Source of the DNA: Oscillospiraceae bacterium
GTDB lineage: Bacteria > Bacillota > Clostridia > Oscillospirales > CAG-272
Assembly (NCBI GenBank): GCA_015065395.1
Contig: SVQJ01000020.1
Coordinates: 1 to 16,535 of the forward strand
Length of the DNA: 16,535 nt
Direction of reading: 5' to 3'
Of this stretch, positions 5,900 to 13,796 are shown piece by piece; positions within the stretch are counted from its first letter, which is position 1, and every line of letters begins with the position of its first letter. A program made the position numbers and the translations under genes. The notes under the pieces were generated by a model. That model worked only from the letters and a program-made list of their open reading frames with translations, had not been told where the DNA came from and searched no databases.

Positions 5900-6979
5900 T
5901 TATTCCTTTATGATTTTTTTGACGTACTCATAGGAGCCGTCCTCTTTTTGGGAAAAATCTCTTTCAAGGGCTTTTTTGTCCTTCACCATCTTTTTTGCAC
6001 CTGCCTCCGAGAGCTTTTCATCCGCATAAGCCGCATAGGCGTATATGCTTGCAAACTCCCCTTCTCCCTCTTCGGTGGCTATGAGACCTGCGGGGATGAT
6101 ATTCCTTTTACAGCCGTCCTTCATCTCAACGCATATTCTCAGCTTTCCGAAGACCGTGGAATCAACCGTATAGCTTTTGGCATCGGTCCATAGGTATTCC
6201 TTTTCAAAAAACATCCTTCCCACCCTTATACCGTCCTTTTCGGGAGCGGTATAGCAATATGAAAGTGCAAAGGCTGAGCCGTATGAAAGTGCAACGGCAA
6301 AAGTAAGCGCAAGGGCCGCGAGAAAGGGGGCTTTTCTCTTTCTTTCCTCCACAGCTTCTTCCACAGCTGTGACATCCTCTTCTTCGTTCTCATCTTCCTC
6401 ATCCCCGTACAGGGTATACGGCTCGTACCCCTCGGGAAGACTATCGGGAATATTATCATAAATATCGTTTCTTTGTGCGTCACCCTTATCACCGGAGCTT
6501 AGAAAGCTTATTACTTCCTCGTCTGTCTCACGTACCGAAGCACCGTCACTCTCCTGCGGCTCCTCATCAGTGCTCTTTTGCATTTCCAGGGTGCGGAGGA
6601 TATTCTCAAGGGGACTGTGCGGCTCCTTTTCCGAAAGGAAAGCCTCTTTGCTTTTTCTGAAAAGCTCGGGATATTCCTCCATAGCAAGACTGTTTTCCTC
6701 CGGCTTTTCAAAAGAGCTCTCCTCCTCGTATGCATTATCCCATATTTCCTCAGCTTCCTCCTCGCTCTCTTCTCCGAGAGAAAAAAGCCTCAGAAAACAT
6801 ATAAGAGCCAAAGCCGAGAACAAAAGGCATAATAAGACCGCCGCCCAAAGCAGATCGTGGGAATAGGCAAGGGCCTCTCCCGCTCTTTTTCTCAAAAGAG
6901 AATGATACATGAAAAGAGGCAGCACAAGCACGGCTAAGACTATGAAAACAGACACATATTTTTTTATCTTTTCCTTCAC
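5900..6979 (-). CDS. Hypothetical membrane protein with acidic cytoplasmic-type linker
   Basis: I do not recognise this 359-aa protein. Three hydrophobic segments are visible: about residues 7-26 (VFIVLAVLVLPLFM), 43-67 (LLWAAVLLCLLFSALALICFLRLF) and 220-240 (APFLAALALTFAVALSYGSAFAL). Between the second and third lies a long linker very rich in Glu/Asp (EESEEEAEEIWDNAYEEE; DEEDENEEEDVTAVEEAVEE), likely disordered. The last 120 residues look like a small folded domain ending in a Lys-rich tail. Topology suggests a cytosolic acidic loop and an external C-terminus; this is inference. The start is GTG at 6977-6979, with GGGAGG 5 nt upstream. First gene of a two-gene operon with the HD protein. 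Confidence 0.7.
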   Translation of the reverse strand: MKEKIKKYVSVFIVLAVLVLPLFMYHSLLRKRAGEALAYSHDLLWAAVLLCLLFSALALICFLRLFSLGEESEEEAEEIWDNAYEEESSFEKPEENSLAMEEYPELFRKSKEAFLSEKEPHSPLENILRTLEMQKSTDEEPQESDGASVRETDEEVISFLSSGDKGDAQRNDIYDNIPDSLPEGYEPYTLYGDEEDENEEEDVTAVEEAVEERKRKAPFLAALALTFAVALSYGSAFALSYCYTAPEKDGIRVGRMFFEKEYLWTDAKSYTVDSTVFGKLRICVEMKDGCKRNIIPAGLIATEEGEGEFASIYAYAAYADEKLSEAGAKKMVKDKKALERDFSQKEDGSYEYVKKIIKE

Positions 6980-7008
6980 AGGCGCCTCCCGTTTTCTTTT
7001 TACAGCTG

Positions 7009-7037
7009 ATTATACCATTTTTTTGCCTTACAGTCAA
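7009..7037 (-). promoter_or_regulatory. Promoter of membrane protein/HD protein operon
   Basis: TTGACT (7032-7037) and exact TATAAT (7009-7014) on the minus strand, spacer 17 bp, start near 7002, giving a leader of about 22 nt. It is divergent from the pyrH promoter 50 bp away. Confidence 0.8.
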
Positions 7038-7086
7038 ACAGTTTTAATGTCAATAATGACGAAATGCTCCAAAATTAAAAAAAGTA

Positions 7087-7115
7087 TTTACAAATCGTAT
7101 ATTTTAGGGTAAAAT
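7087..7115 (+). promoter_or_regulatory. Promoter of the pyrH-polC operon
   Basis: TTTACA (7087-7092) and TAAAAT (7110-7115), spacer 17 bp, start near 7122, leaving about 54 nt of leader. It is the only good promoter seen before pyrH and no ribosomal protein gene lies upstream. Confidence 0.7.
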
Positions 7116-7160
7116 GTATTAGGTATAACTATGTCTGTTAAATGATGACAAATTTTATGA

Positions 7161-7166
7161 AAAGGA
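7161..7166 (+). promoter_or_regulatory. Ribosome binding site deciding the pyrH start
   Basis: AAAGGA, 9 nt before the ATG at 7176. An in-frame TTG at 7170 would be only 3 nt away and is rejected as the start. Confidence 0.7.
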
Positions 7167-7175
7167 TCATTGATT

Positions 7176-7880
7176 ATGAGTATTGCATACAAGCGCGTTC
7201 TCTTAAAGCTTTCCGGAGAGGCTCTCAGCGCTGAGAGCTCTATCATCGATTACGATTATATCCGCGAGATAGGCACAGTTGTTCGCCGTTGCCTCGACGA
7301 GGGCGCCGAGATCGCCGTTGTCGTAGGTGCGGGCAATATCTGGAGAGGCCGCCAGGGCTTCGACATGGACCGTGTCCGTGCTGACCAGATGGGTATGCTT
7401 GCAACCGTTATCAATTCTCTGGCCATCCAGGATGCTTTCATTGCAGAGGGCGTTGAGACCGTTGTTATGAGCGCTGTTGAAATGAATACCTTTGCCGATC
7501 AGTACACCCAGAGAGATGCCGTTAAGGCGCTGGAGAGCGGAAAAGTGGTCGTTTTCGGTGCAGGCACCGGAAATCCCTTCTTCTCCACCGATACGGGCGC
7601 TGTTCTCAGAGCCTGCGAGATCGGAGCAGACGCCATCCTTATGGCAAAGAGCATTGACGGAGTTTACACCGCCGACCCCAAAAAGGATCCCGAAGCGAAA
7701 AAGCTTTCCGAAACTACATACGATTATATCCTGGAAAATCAGCTGGGCGTTATCGATATGACCGCCGCAAGCCTTGCAAGGGATAACGATATCAAACTCT
7801 GCCTTTTCGGGCTTGATAAGGCTGAGAATATTTACAAGGTCATCACCGGTGAGCACAGCGGCACCGTTATAACAAAATAA
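7176..7880 (+). CDS. pyrH: UMP kinase
   Basis: Converts UMP to UDP with ATP, the entry to UTP/CTP and to UDP-sugars for the cell wall; a cytosolic hexamer in the family. The 234-aa protein shows YKRVLLKLSGEAL at the N-terminus (phosphate-binding Lys and Gly), VVGAGNIWRG, RADQMGMLATVINSLAIQDA (the UMP and allosteric region), GAGTGNPFFSTDTGA and DGVYTADPKKDPEA, all typical of bacterial UMP kinase and unlike eukaryotic UMP/CMP kinase. First gene of the plus-strand operon, 22 bp before frr, the common bacterial pairing. The usual rpsB-tsf genes upstream are replaced by a divergent promoter. Confidence 0.97.
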   Translation: MSIAYKRVLLKLSGEALSAESSIIDYDYIREIGTVVRRCLDEGAEIAVVVGAGNIWRGRQGFDMDRVRADQMGMLATVINSLAIQDAFIAEGVETVVMSAVEMNTFADQYTQRDAVKALESGKVVVFGAGTGNPFFSTDTGAVLRACEIGADAILMAKSIDGVYTADPKKDPEAKKLSETTYDYILENQLGVIDMTAASLARDNDIKLCLFGLDKAENIYKVITGEHSGTVITK

Positions 7881-7902
7881 TTATTTTTAAGGAGATATAC
7901 AA

Positions 7903-8457
7903 ATGAAACTCGATACCAAGCCTTTTGAAGAAAAAATGAAAAAGAGCATTTCCGTTTACAAGGAACAGCTCGAGAGCGTTCGCGCAGGCCGCGCAAACGT
8001 TTCCATCCTTAAGGGAATTGACGTTGAATACTACGGCACTCCCACAGCAATAAACCAGATGGCAGAGGTGAAGCTCTCCGATGCGCGCACCCTCACCATC
8101 ACTCCCTGGGACGTTACCACAGTTAAATCCATCGAGAAGGCACTTCTCGCTTCCGATATCGGGATCACTCCCCAGTCCGACGGAAAGACCATCCGTCTCT
8201 CCTTCCCTCAGCCCACAGGTGAGCGCAGAAAAGAGCTCACAAAGCAGGTCTCCAAGATGGGCGAGGACGTTAAGGTCTCCATCAGAAATATCCGCCGCGA
8301 CGCCGTAGACAGCGCCAAGAACGAAAAAAAGGCAGGAACCATGACCGAGGACGAACAGAAGGCAAGCGAAAAGAATATCCAGGATCTCACAGACAAGTAT
8401 ATCAAAGAGGTTGACAGCGTTACAAGTGCAAAGAACGCTGAGATCATGGAAGTTTAA
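7903..8457 (+). CDS. frr: Ribosome recycling factor
   Basis: With EF-G, splits ribosomes after translation ends. The 184-aa length is standard. Conserved features: the N-terminal helix with MKKSISVYKEQLESVRAGRANVSIL, the central YYGTPTAINQMAEV and TLTITPWD segment, and the C-terminal helices with RKELTKQVSKMGEDVKVSIRNIRRDA. AAGGAGA (7889-7895) lies 7 nt before the ATG and is among the strongest sites in the window, fitting an abundant protein. Followed by an 85-bp gap containing a hairpin before uppS. Confidence 0.97.
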   Translation: MKLDTKPFEEKMKKSISVYKEQLESVRAGRANVSILKGIDVEYYGTPTAINQMAEVKLSDARTLTITPWDVTTVKSIEKALLASDIGITPQSDGKTIRLSFPQPTGERRKELTKQVSKMGEDVKVSIRNIRRDAVDSAKNEKKAGTMTEDEQKASEKNIQDLTDKYIKEVDSVTSAKNAEIMEV

Positions 8458-8463
8458 GTTTTT

Positions 8464-8516
8464 CCCCTGCGCCTTGGTGCGGCTCACGCCGCATCGGGGC
8501 GTTCGTACTGTTTTTT
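8464..8516 (+). terminator. Hairpin plus T-run between frr and uppS (possible attenuator)
   Basis: TGCGGC-TCAC-GCCGCA (8478-8493) is nested in CCCC (8464-8467)/GGGG (8496-8499), with TTTTTT starting about 11 nt later at 8511. The distance to the T-run is longer than in a standard terminator, so partial termination or an mRNA-stability element is possible; it could set pyrH-frr apart from the genes downstream. Confidence 0.4.
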
Positions 8517-8542
8517 AATATTTTTCAAAGAGGAAAAGCCCT

Positions 8543-9283
8543 ATGTTTTTTAATCAAAAAAAAGCAGATGCACCCTCTCTCGAGGAGATACAGTCCATAG
8601 TTCGGGACGCTTCTCTTAACCATATTGCCTTTATCATGGACGGAAACGGCAGATGGGCAAACAGAAAAGGCCTTCCCAGAGAGGCAGGCCACGGCGTGGG
8701 AGTCAAGACCTTCAAGAAGACCGTTACCCGTTGCCGCGATTTCGGCATCAGCACCGTCACCACCTACGCTTTTTCCACGGAGAACTGGAAAAGGCCAAAG
8801 GTTGAGGTCCGCGAGATCATGCGCCTTCTGGATGAATATATCAAGGAAGCACGGGACGATAATGAGAAGAACCGTATCCGATACATCTTCCTCGGCGACA
8901 AGGAGCGTCTGGGACCCGAGCTTTTGGAAAAATGCGAATTTCTTGAGGAGCTCACAAAAGATAACCCCCTTACACTTAACGTTGCATTGAATTACGGAGG
9001 AAGAGATGAGATCGTCCGCTGTGTTAACCGCCTTATTGCCGAAGGAAGGACGGAGATAACCGAGGAGGATATCTCAAATGGGCTCTATACAAAGGAAAGC
9101 CCCGATCCCGATCTTATCGTTCGCACGGGAGGGGAATTCCGCCTATCCAACTTCCTTCTTTGGCAGTCTCAATACTCGGAGCTTTATTTCACCGATTGCC
9201 TCTGGCCCGACTTTGACGAGGAAGAGCTCGTTCGGGCGATCATGGAGTTCTCTCAGAGAAAGCGCCGTTTCGGCGGTGTATAA
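8543..9283 (+). CDS. uppS: Isoprenyl transferase (undecaprenyl diphosphate synthase)
   Basis: Adds isopentenyl units in cis to farnesyl diphosphate to make undecaprenyl diphosphate, the lipid carrier of peptidoglycan and surface polymers. The 246-aa protein carries HIAFIMDGNGRWA (catalytic D33), the GHGVGVKTFKK region, TTYAFSTENWKRP, LNYGGRDEI and RTGGEFRLSNFLLWQSQYSELYFTDCLWPDF, the full set of cis-prenyltransferase motifs. The protein begins about 25 residues before the first motif, a normal extension. An AGAGGA site lies close before the ATG. It uses products of the pathway to which dxr and ispG, further along the operon, belong, and precedes cdsA by 44 bp. Confidence 0.96.
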   Translation: MFFNQKKADAPSLEEIQSIVRDASLNHIAFIMDGNGRWANRKGLPREAGHGVGVKTFKKTVTRCRDFGISTVTTYAFSTENWKRPKVEVREIMRLLDEYIKEARDDNEKNRIRYIFLGDKERLGPELLEKCEFLEELTKDNPLTLNVALNYGGRDEIVRCVNRLIAEGRTEITEEDISNGLYTKESPDPDLIVRTGGEFRLSNFLLWQSQYSELYFTDCLWPDFDEEELVRAIMEFSQRKRRFGGV

Positions 9284-9327
9284 AGCAAAGATCACAACAG
9301 CGCGAATTTGAAAGGATAATTATTGCT

Positions 9328-10161
9328 ATGCTTAAAAGAACCATAACCGCGGTAGTTGCTCTTGCACTGCTCGTTGTTGTTTGCATTTATTCCCATACCG
9401 TTGTTTTCCCCATCGTTGTGGGACTTATGGCACTTATAGGCATTTACGAGATGCTTGGCTGCGTGGGCATGAGAAAAAGCTTTCTTTGCTCTGTCAGCTT
9501 TTACGTGGTGACCACGGTGGTCATCATCCTTACACGCACGATCGAGACCCGCTCCCTTTATATCGCGGCATACTCCTCCTTCCTCATCTGCCTCTTGTTC
9601 ATTCTCTTTGCCATGGCAGTTTTCTCAGAGGGAAATATCCCCGTTGACAAGGTGTGCATCTCTTTCGTTACCTGTGCATACGTTTTAACAGGGTTTGTTT
9701 CCATTCTTCTTCTCAGAAATATGCCCAACCGCGGCGAATACATCTATCTTGTGGTCTTCGTTGCTCCTTGGGTGACTGATACGTTCGCATACTTCTGCGG
9801 CAGACTTTTCGGCCGCCACAAGCTCATCCCCTCCGTTTCCCCCAAGAAGACCGTTGAGGGCAGCGTTGGAGGAATCGTTTTCTGCATCATCGGCTGCGTC
9901 GTTTACGGCGCCATAATCGGAAATTTCTACGAAAACATCCCTCCCCTCTGGGTATTTGCCATTCTCGGAGCTGTGATCTCCGTGGTTTCCCAGATCGGCG
10001 ACCTTATCTTCTCCCTCATCAAGAGAAGATACGGCATCAAGGACTACGGCTTCCTCTTCCCCGGCCACGGCGGAGTGCTTGACCGCTTCGACAGCGTTAT
10101 CGCAACTGCCCCCCTGGTGCTTGTGGTGTGCGAGGCACTTATCAAGCTTAAGGTGATGTAA
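9328..10161 (+). CDS. cdsA: Phosphatidate cytidylyltransferase (CDP-diglyceride synthase)
   Basis: Makes CDP-diacylglycerol from phosphatidic acid and CTP, the branch point of phospholipid synthesis, in the cytoplasmic membrane. The 277-aa protein is mostly hydrophobic with roughly eight membrane segments (the first at residues 6-25). The C-terminal family signature is intact: SLIKRRYGIKDYGFLFPGHGGVLDRFDSV (about 230-258), including the acidic residue and GHGG that bind metal and nucleotide. The AWVTDTFAYFCGRLFGRHKLIPSVSPKKTVEG segment is also typical. AAAGGA lies 11-12 nt before the ATG. A 153-bp gap with hairpins separates it from dxr. Confidence 0.96.
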   Translation: MLKRTITAVVALALLVVVCIYSHTVVFPIVVGLMALIGIYEMLGCVGMRKSFLCSVSFYVVTTVVIILTRTIETRSLYIAAYSSFLICLLFILFAMAVFSEGNIPVDKVCISFVTCAYVLTGFVSILLLRNMPNRGEYIYLVVFVAPWVTDTFAYFCGRLFGRHKLIPSVSPKKTVEGSVGGIVFCIIGCVVYGAIIGNFYENIPPLWVFAILGAVISVVSQIGDLIFSLIKRRYGIKDYGFLFPGHGGVLDRFDSVIATAPLVLVVCEALIKLKVM

Positions 10162-10220
10162 CTCAGAAATTCTGTATACCAAAGACCGTACTTCAGCATT
10201 TCACGCCTGAACTCTCCCTG

Positions 10221-10257
10221 AAAATGGGTCCCAACCCATTTTTGCTTCTGACGAAGC
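10221..10257 (+). terminator. Hairpins in the cdsA-dxr gap, possible attenuator
   Basis: AAAATGGGT-CCCA-ACCCATTTT (9-bp perfect stem, 10221-10242) runs into TTTTT, and GCTTC-TGAC-GAAGC (10244-10257) follows. The first has the form of a weak intrinsic terminator. This 153-bp gap is the longest inside the operon, so it is the likeliest place for internal control. No promoter of good quality was seen in it. Confidence 0.4.
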
Positions 10258-10304
10258 ACGATCATGCTTCAATGCAATTTGTACCGCCGCATTGGCGAAA
10301 AAAC

Positions 10305-10308
10305 GGAG
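10305..10308 (+). promoter_or_regulatory. Ribosome binding site deciding the dxr start
   Basis: GGAG 6 nt before the ATG at 10315. The in-frame ATG at 10264 has no such site and would add 17 residues not seen at the N-terminus of the family. Confidence 0.75.
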
Positions 10309-10314
10309 ATTAAT

Positions 10315-11496
10315 ATGAACTCTTACGAAAAGCGTGCCGCCGTTCTCGGCTCAACCGGAAGCGTCGGCACACAGGCAATAGATGCGCTCACACGGCTGGG
10401 CGTTAAGATAGACCTGCTCACCGCAGGCAAAAATATAAGCCTTGTTGCAAAACAGGCTGTTGAATGTAATGCTGTAGCTGTCGCCGTTCCCGATCCGGGG
10501 GACGGCGATGCTCTTCGAAGCCTTCTGCCTGACACCGTTAAGGTCTATGCAGGAAAAGATGAGCTTTTGCAGGCTATAATGGAGTGCCGTTGCGACCTTA
10601 TCGTTCACGCCATTTCAGGAATGGCCGGGATCCCTTACGCCCTTGCCTGCGCTGATACCGGTGCCCGCATCGCCATGGCAAACAAGGAGGCTCTCATAAG
10701 CCTCGGCCATATTATCTACGAAAGGCTGAAAAGATCCGGCGGAGAGCTTATTCCAGTGGATTCGGAGCATTCCGCTATCTTCCAGTGCCTCGCCGCCTCC
10801 GGCGCGGCAGACCCGAAAGCTCCCGCAGATTCCAAAAGCGTGCGCCGCATCCTGCTTACCGCCTCCGGCGGTCCCTTCTTCGGAATGAGCCGGGATGAGC
10901 TCTGCAGCGTTACCCCCGAAATGGCTCTCGCCCACCCCACATGGAAAATGGGCAAAAAGATCACCATAGACTGCGCCACCCTTATGAACAAGGGCTTTGA
11001 GCTTATCGAGGCCTGCAGGCTCTTCAACGTGGAGCCCGATCGGGTGGAGGTGCTCATCCACAGACAGAGCATTATTCACTCCATGGTGGAATATACCGAC
11101 GGTGCGGTCATCGCCGAGCTTTCATATCCGGATATGAGGGATTGCGTGCGCTACGCTCTTGCTTATCCCCACCGCGCTCCCTTCGGCGGAGAGCCCTTGG
11201 ATTTCGTGAAGCTGGGAAGCCTCACCTTCCATGCTCCCGACAGAAATGCTTTCCCCCTTCTTCGTGCCGCTGAGGATGCCTGGTATATGGGAGGCTGCGC
11301 TCCCGCCGCCCTCATCGCTGCCGACGAGGAGGCCGTTTGGGCTTTCCTTGAAAAAAAGGTCTCCTTCACGGGTATCGCAGACGTCGTTCTTGAGACCATG
11401 TCACGTATCTCCCATATTCCTGCAGACAGCGCAGAGGCTGTCTTTGCCGCTGAAGCAGAGGCACGTAAGATAGCACGGGAGATAATCTACCGCTAA
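10315..11496 (+). CDS. dxr: 1-deoxy-D-xylulose-5-phosphate reductoisomerase
   Basis: Second enzyme of the MEP isoprenoid pathway: rearranges and reduces DXP to MEP with NADPH and a divalent metal; target of fosmidomycin in the family. The 393-aa cytosolic protein has the NADPH-binding loop GSTGSVG near the N-terminus, ANKEALISLG (about residue 122), the metal-binding VDSEHSAIFQC (about 148-158), LLTASGGPFF, and HPTWKMGKKITIDCATLMNKGFELIEA, followed by VEVLIHRQSIIHSMVEY and the C-terminal helical domain. All key residues are visible and length is normal. It is 26 bp before rseP. Confidence 0.97.
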   Translation: MNSYEKRAAVLGSTGSVGTQAIDALTRLGVKIDLLTAGKNISLVAKQAVECNAVAVAVPDPGDGDALRSLLPDTVKVYAGKDELLQAIMECRCDLIVHAISGMAGIPYALACADTGARIAMANKEALISLGHIIYERLKRSGGELIPVDSEHSAIFQCLAASGAADPKAPADSKSVRRILLTASGGPFFGMSRDELCSVTPEMALAHPTWKMGKKITIDCATLMNKGFELIEACRLFNVEPDRVEVLIHRQSIIHSMVEYTDGAVIAELSYPDMRDCVRYALAYPHRAPFGGEPLDFVKLGSLTFHAPDRNAFPLLRAAEDAWYMGGCAPAALIAADEEAVWAFLEKKVSFTGIADVVLETMSRISHIPADSAEAVFAAEAEARKIAREIIYR

Positions 11497-11522
11497 AATA
11501 AATTATAAGCAAAGGAACACAA

Positions 11523-12623
11523 ATGTCAGTTCTCAATATCATCCTTGCTATTCTTCTTTTCGGCTTTCTCATATTCATCCATGAGGCAGGCCATTTCCTC
11601 TTTGCCCGTCTTTTTAAGGTCACCGTTAACGAATTCGCCATCGGAATGGGCCCCAAGCTTTTGAGCAAAAAATCAAAAAAGAGCGGGATAGTCTATTCCC
11701 TTCGCGCCTTTCCCATCGGCGGCTTTGTGAGTATGGCAGGCGAGGACGAGGTCAGCGATGACCCCAACGCCTTTAACAAAAAGCCTGTGTGGCAGAGATT
11801 TATCATAACCGTGGCAGGCGCCGCTACCAATCTTTTGGTGGGTGCTCTCGTTATGGCTATGCTTGTGGTCGCGTCCCCGAAGCTGTATACCACCCGAGTT
11901 TTGGACTTTTTTCCCGAGCTTCCCAAAACAGATATCAGCAGCGTGGAAAAGGGTCATTACGACGGGATAGACCACTTTTTCAGAAGCTCCGTTTCCAAGG
12001 ATTTCGGCCTTGAAAAGGGAGATCTTATCACGAAGGTAAATAATAAGAGAGTCTATATCTACGAGCAGCTCAGCTACCAGGTGATGAGGCTGGGAACCTC
12101 TCCCGTGGATCTTACCGTTATCAGAGACGGCAAGGAGATCGTCATCGAGGACGTTCAGTTTGAAAAATTCTCATCTCAGGGCGCCGTTTTCGGCCTTCTG
12201 GACTTTTATACCGCACCCGAGGAAAGCAAAGATCTTCTCACCGTGGCTAAGCACTCGGTCCTCAGAGCATCCCATACCGTTGTAATGATCTGGGAATCCC
12301 TCTACGACCTGGTGAGCGGCAGATACGGAATGGAAGCCGTCTCCGGCCCGGTGGGCGTCACCCAGGCGCTTTCCGAGGCAGCAGACGAGGGTGCTTACAG
12401 CTTCACCTATCTTGCCGTTGTTATCAGCATGAACCTGGGAGTGATGAATCTTCTCCCTTTGCCTGCCTTGGACGGCGGAAGGATAGTTTTTCTCCTCATC
12501 GAGGCTGTGAGACGAAAGCCCGTGAAGCAGGAGATCGAGGCCTATATAAATTTTGCAGGCATCGTTGCTCTCATGCTCCTTATGGTGCTGGTTTGCATCA
12601 AGGACGTTTTCAGCTTTTTCTGA
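11523..12623 (+). CDS. rseP: RIP metalloprotease (M50 site-2 protease)
   Basis: Integral membrane zinc protease that cuts transmembrane segments, for example anti-sigma factors or signal peptide remnants. The 366-aa protein carries the zinc motif HEAGH (H20, E21, H24) within the first membrane helix, a PDZ domain at about 150-215 (GLEKGDLITKVNNKRVY), and the third-ligand motif MNLLPLPALDGGR near residue 315, plus a final membrane helix. The gene sits between dxr and ispG as in other Firmicutes, where relatives are called RseP, RasP or YluC. AAAGGA lies 6 nt before the ATG. The substrate is unknown here; no sigma/anti-sigma pair is in the window. Confidence 0.95.
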   Translation: MSVLNIILAILLFGFLIFIHEAGHFLFARLFKVTVNEFAIGMGPKLLSKKSKKSGIVYSLRAFPIGGFVSMAGEDEVSDDPNAFNKKPVWQRFIITVAGAATNLLVGALVMAMLVVASPKLYTTRVLDFFPELPKTDISSVEKGHYDGIDHFFRSSVSKDFGLEKGDLITKVNNKRVYIYEQLSYQVMRLGTSPVDLTVIRDGKEIVIEDVQFEKFSSQGAVFGLLDFYTAPEESKDLLTVAKHSVLRASHTVVMIWESLYDLVSGRYGMEAVSGPVGVTQALSEAADEGAYSFTYLAVVISMNLGVMNLLPLPALDGGRIVFLLIEAVRRKPVKQEIEAYINFAGIVALMLLMVLVCIKDVFSFF

Positions 12624-12634
12624 TAGAGATAAAG

Positions 12635-12640
12635 AAAGGA
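12635..12640 (+). promoter_or_regulatory. Ribosome binding site deciding the ispG start
   Basis: AAAGGA, 7 nt before the ATG at 12648. An in-frame TTG at 12642 is only 1 nt away and cannot be the start. Confidence 0.75.
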
Positions 12641-12647
12641 TTTGCAA

Positions 12648-13715
12648 ATGGAAAGACGTATTTCCCGTACAATCAACGTGGGAGGAACTCCCATAGGCGG
12701 CACCAGCCCTATTTCCGTTCAGTCTATGACAAATGTGCCGGCGGAGGATTTTGACGGCACCGCCCGTCAGGTCATAGCGCTGGAAAATGCAGGCTGCGAT
12801 ATAGTGCGTATAGCCGTTCCCAAGGAAGAATACGCAGAGGTCTTTCGCGCAGTGCGCGCCGCAGGCGCCACGGTTCCCTTGGTTGCAGATATTCATTTTG
12901 ACTATAAGATAGCTCTTGCCGCGCTGAAGGCAGGAGCCGATAAGATACGTATAAATCCCGGCAACATCGGAGCCGAATGGAAGGTGAGAGAGGTTGCCGC
13001 CGCCTGCAAGGTGAAGGGCGTGCCCATCCGCATCGGCGTGAACGGCGGCTCTCTTGACAAAGCCATTCTTGAAAAGTACGGTTCTCCCACCGCCGCCGCT
13101 CTTGCGGAAAGCGCACTCACCCAGGCAGAGCAGCTTGAAAGCATGGGCTTTTGCGATACGGTCATCTCCATTAAATCCTCAAGGATCACCACAATGACCG
13201 AGGCGGCTCGCATAGTTGCCAAAAGCTCCTCCTATCCCATACATCTTGGAGTTACCGAGGCAGGAACGGAATATTCCGGCATTATAAAGAACTCCATAGG
13301 TATCGGCAGCCTCCTTTGCGACGGCATCGGCGATACTCTCCGCGTTTCCCTTACCGCAGACCCCGTTCGCGAGGTCCTTGCGGGAAAGGAGATACTTAAA
13401 AGCCTGGATCTTTGCGAGGGCGGAATAAATATCATATCCTGCCCCACCTGCGGAAGAACGAAGATCGATCTTATCGGCCTTGCGGAAAAATTCCGCGAAG
13501 AATCCGCTTCCATCGATACCAAGGGCAAAAAGGTGACCGTTGCCGTTATGGGCTGCGTGGTCAACGGCCCCGGCGAAGCAAAGGAAGCCGATTTCGGAAT
13601 TGCCGGAGGCGACGGCTTTGCGGTGCTCTTCAAAAACGGCGAGACTTTGGGCAGAGTTGAAGAGGATCGGGTAGTGGAGACCCTCATTGAGGAAACTTTG
13701 AAGTTTATCGGCTGA
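12648..13715 (+). CDS. ispG: 4-hydroxy-3-methylbut-2-en-1-yl diphosphate synthase (GcpE)
   Basis: Iron-sulfur enzyme of the MEP pathway that reduces cyclic MEcPP to HMBPP. The 355-aa protein is the short bacterial form: TIM barrel from SVQSMTNVP to about residue 240 (including the VPLVADIHFDYKIAL and KIRINPGNIG segments), then a reductase-like domain with the [4Fe-4S] ligands C265 and C268 (SCPTCGRTKID), C303 (MGCVVNGPGE) and E310. All four are present, so the cluster should form. 24 bp after rseP. With dxr it supplies two of the seven MEP steps; the others are outside the window. Confidence 0.97.
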   Translation: MERRISRTINVGGTPIGGTSPISVQSMTNVPAEDFDGTARQVIALENAGCDIVRIAVPKEEYAEVFRAVRAAGATVPLVADIHFDYKIALAALKAGADKIRINPGNIGAEWKVREVAAACKVKGVPIRIGVNGGSLDKAILEKYGSPTAAALAESALTQAEQLESMGFCDTVISIKSSRITTMTEAARIVAKSSSYPIHLGVTEAGTEYSGIIKNSIGIGSLLCDGIGDTLRVSLTADPVREVLAGKEILKSLDLCEGGINIISCPTCGRTKIDLIGLAEKFREESASIDTKGKKVTVAVMGCVVNGPGEAKEADFGIAGGDGFAVLFKNGETLGRVEEDRVVETLIEETLKFIG

Positions 13716-13796
13716 AAAAACCACAAATAATTTCAGTATTTCTATAGATCTGCAAAATAAAGAATTTTCAAAAATCACTGATGAAAGGATAAAGCT

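Noticed and set aside
7203..8487. Long minus-strand frames opposite pyrH and frr
   Set aside because: They mirror well-recognised genes; their codon patterns follow from the opposite strand and they lack start signals.
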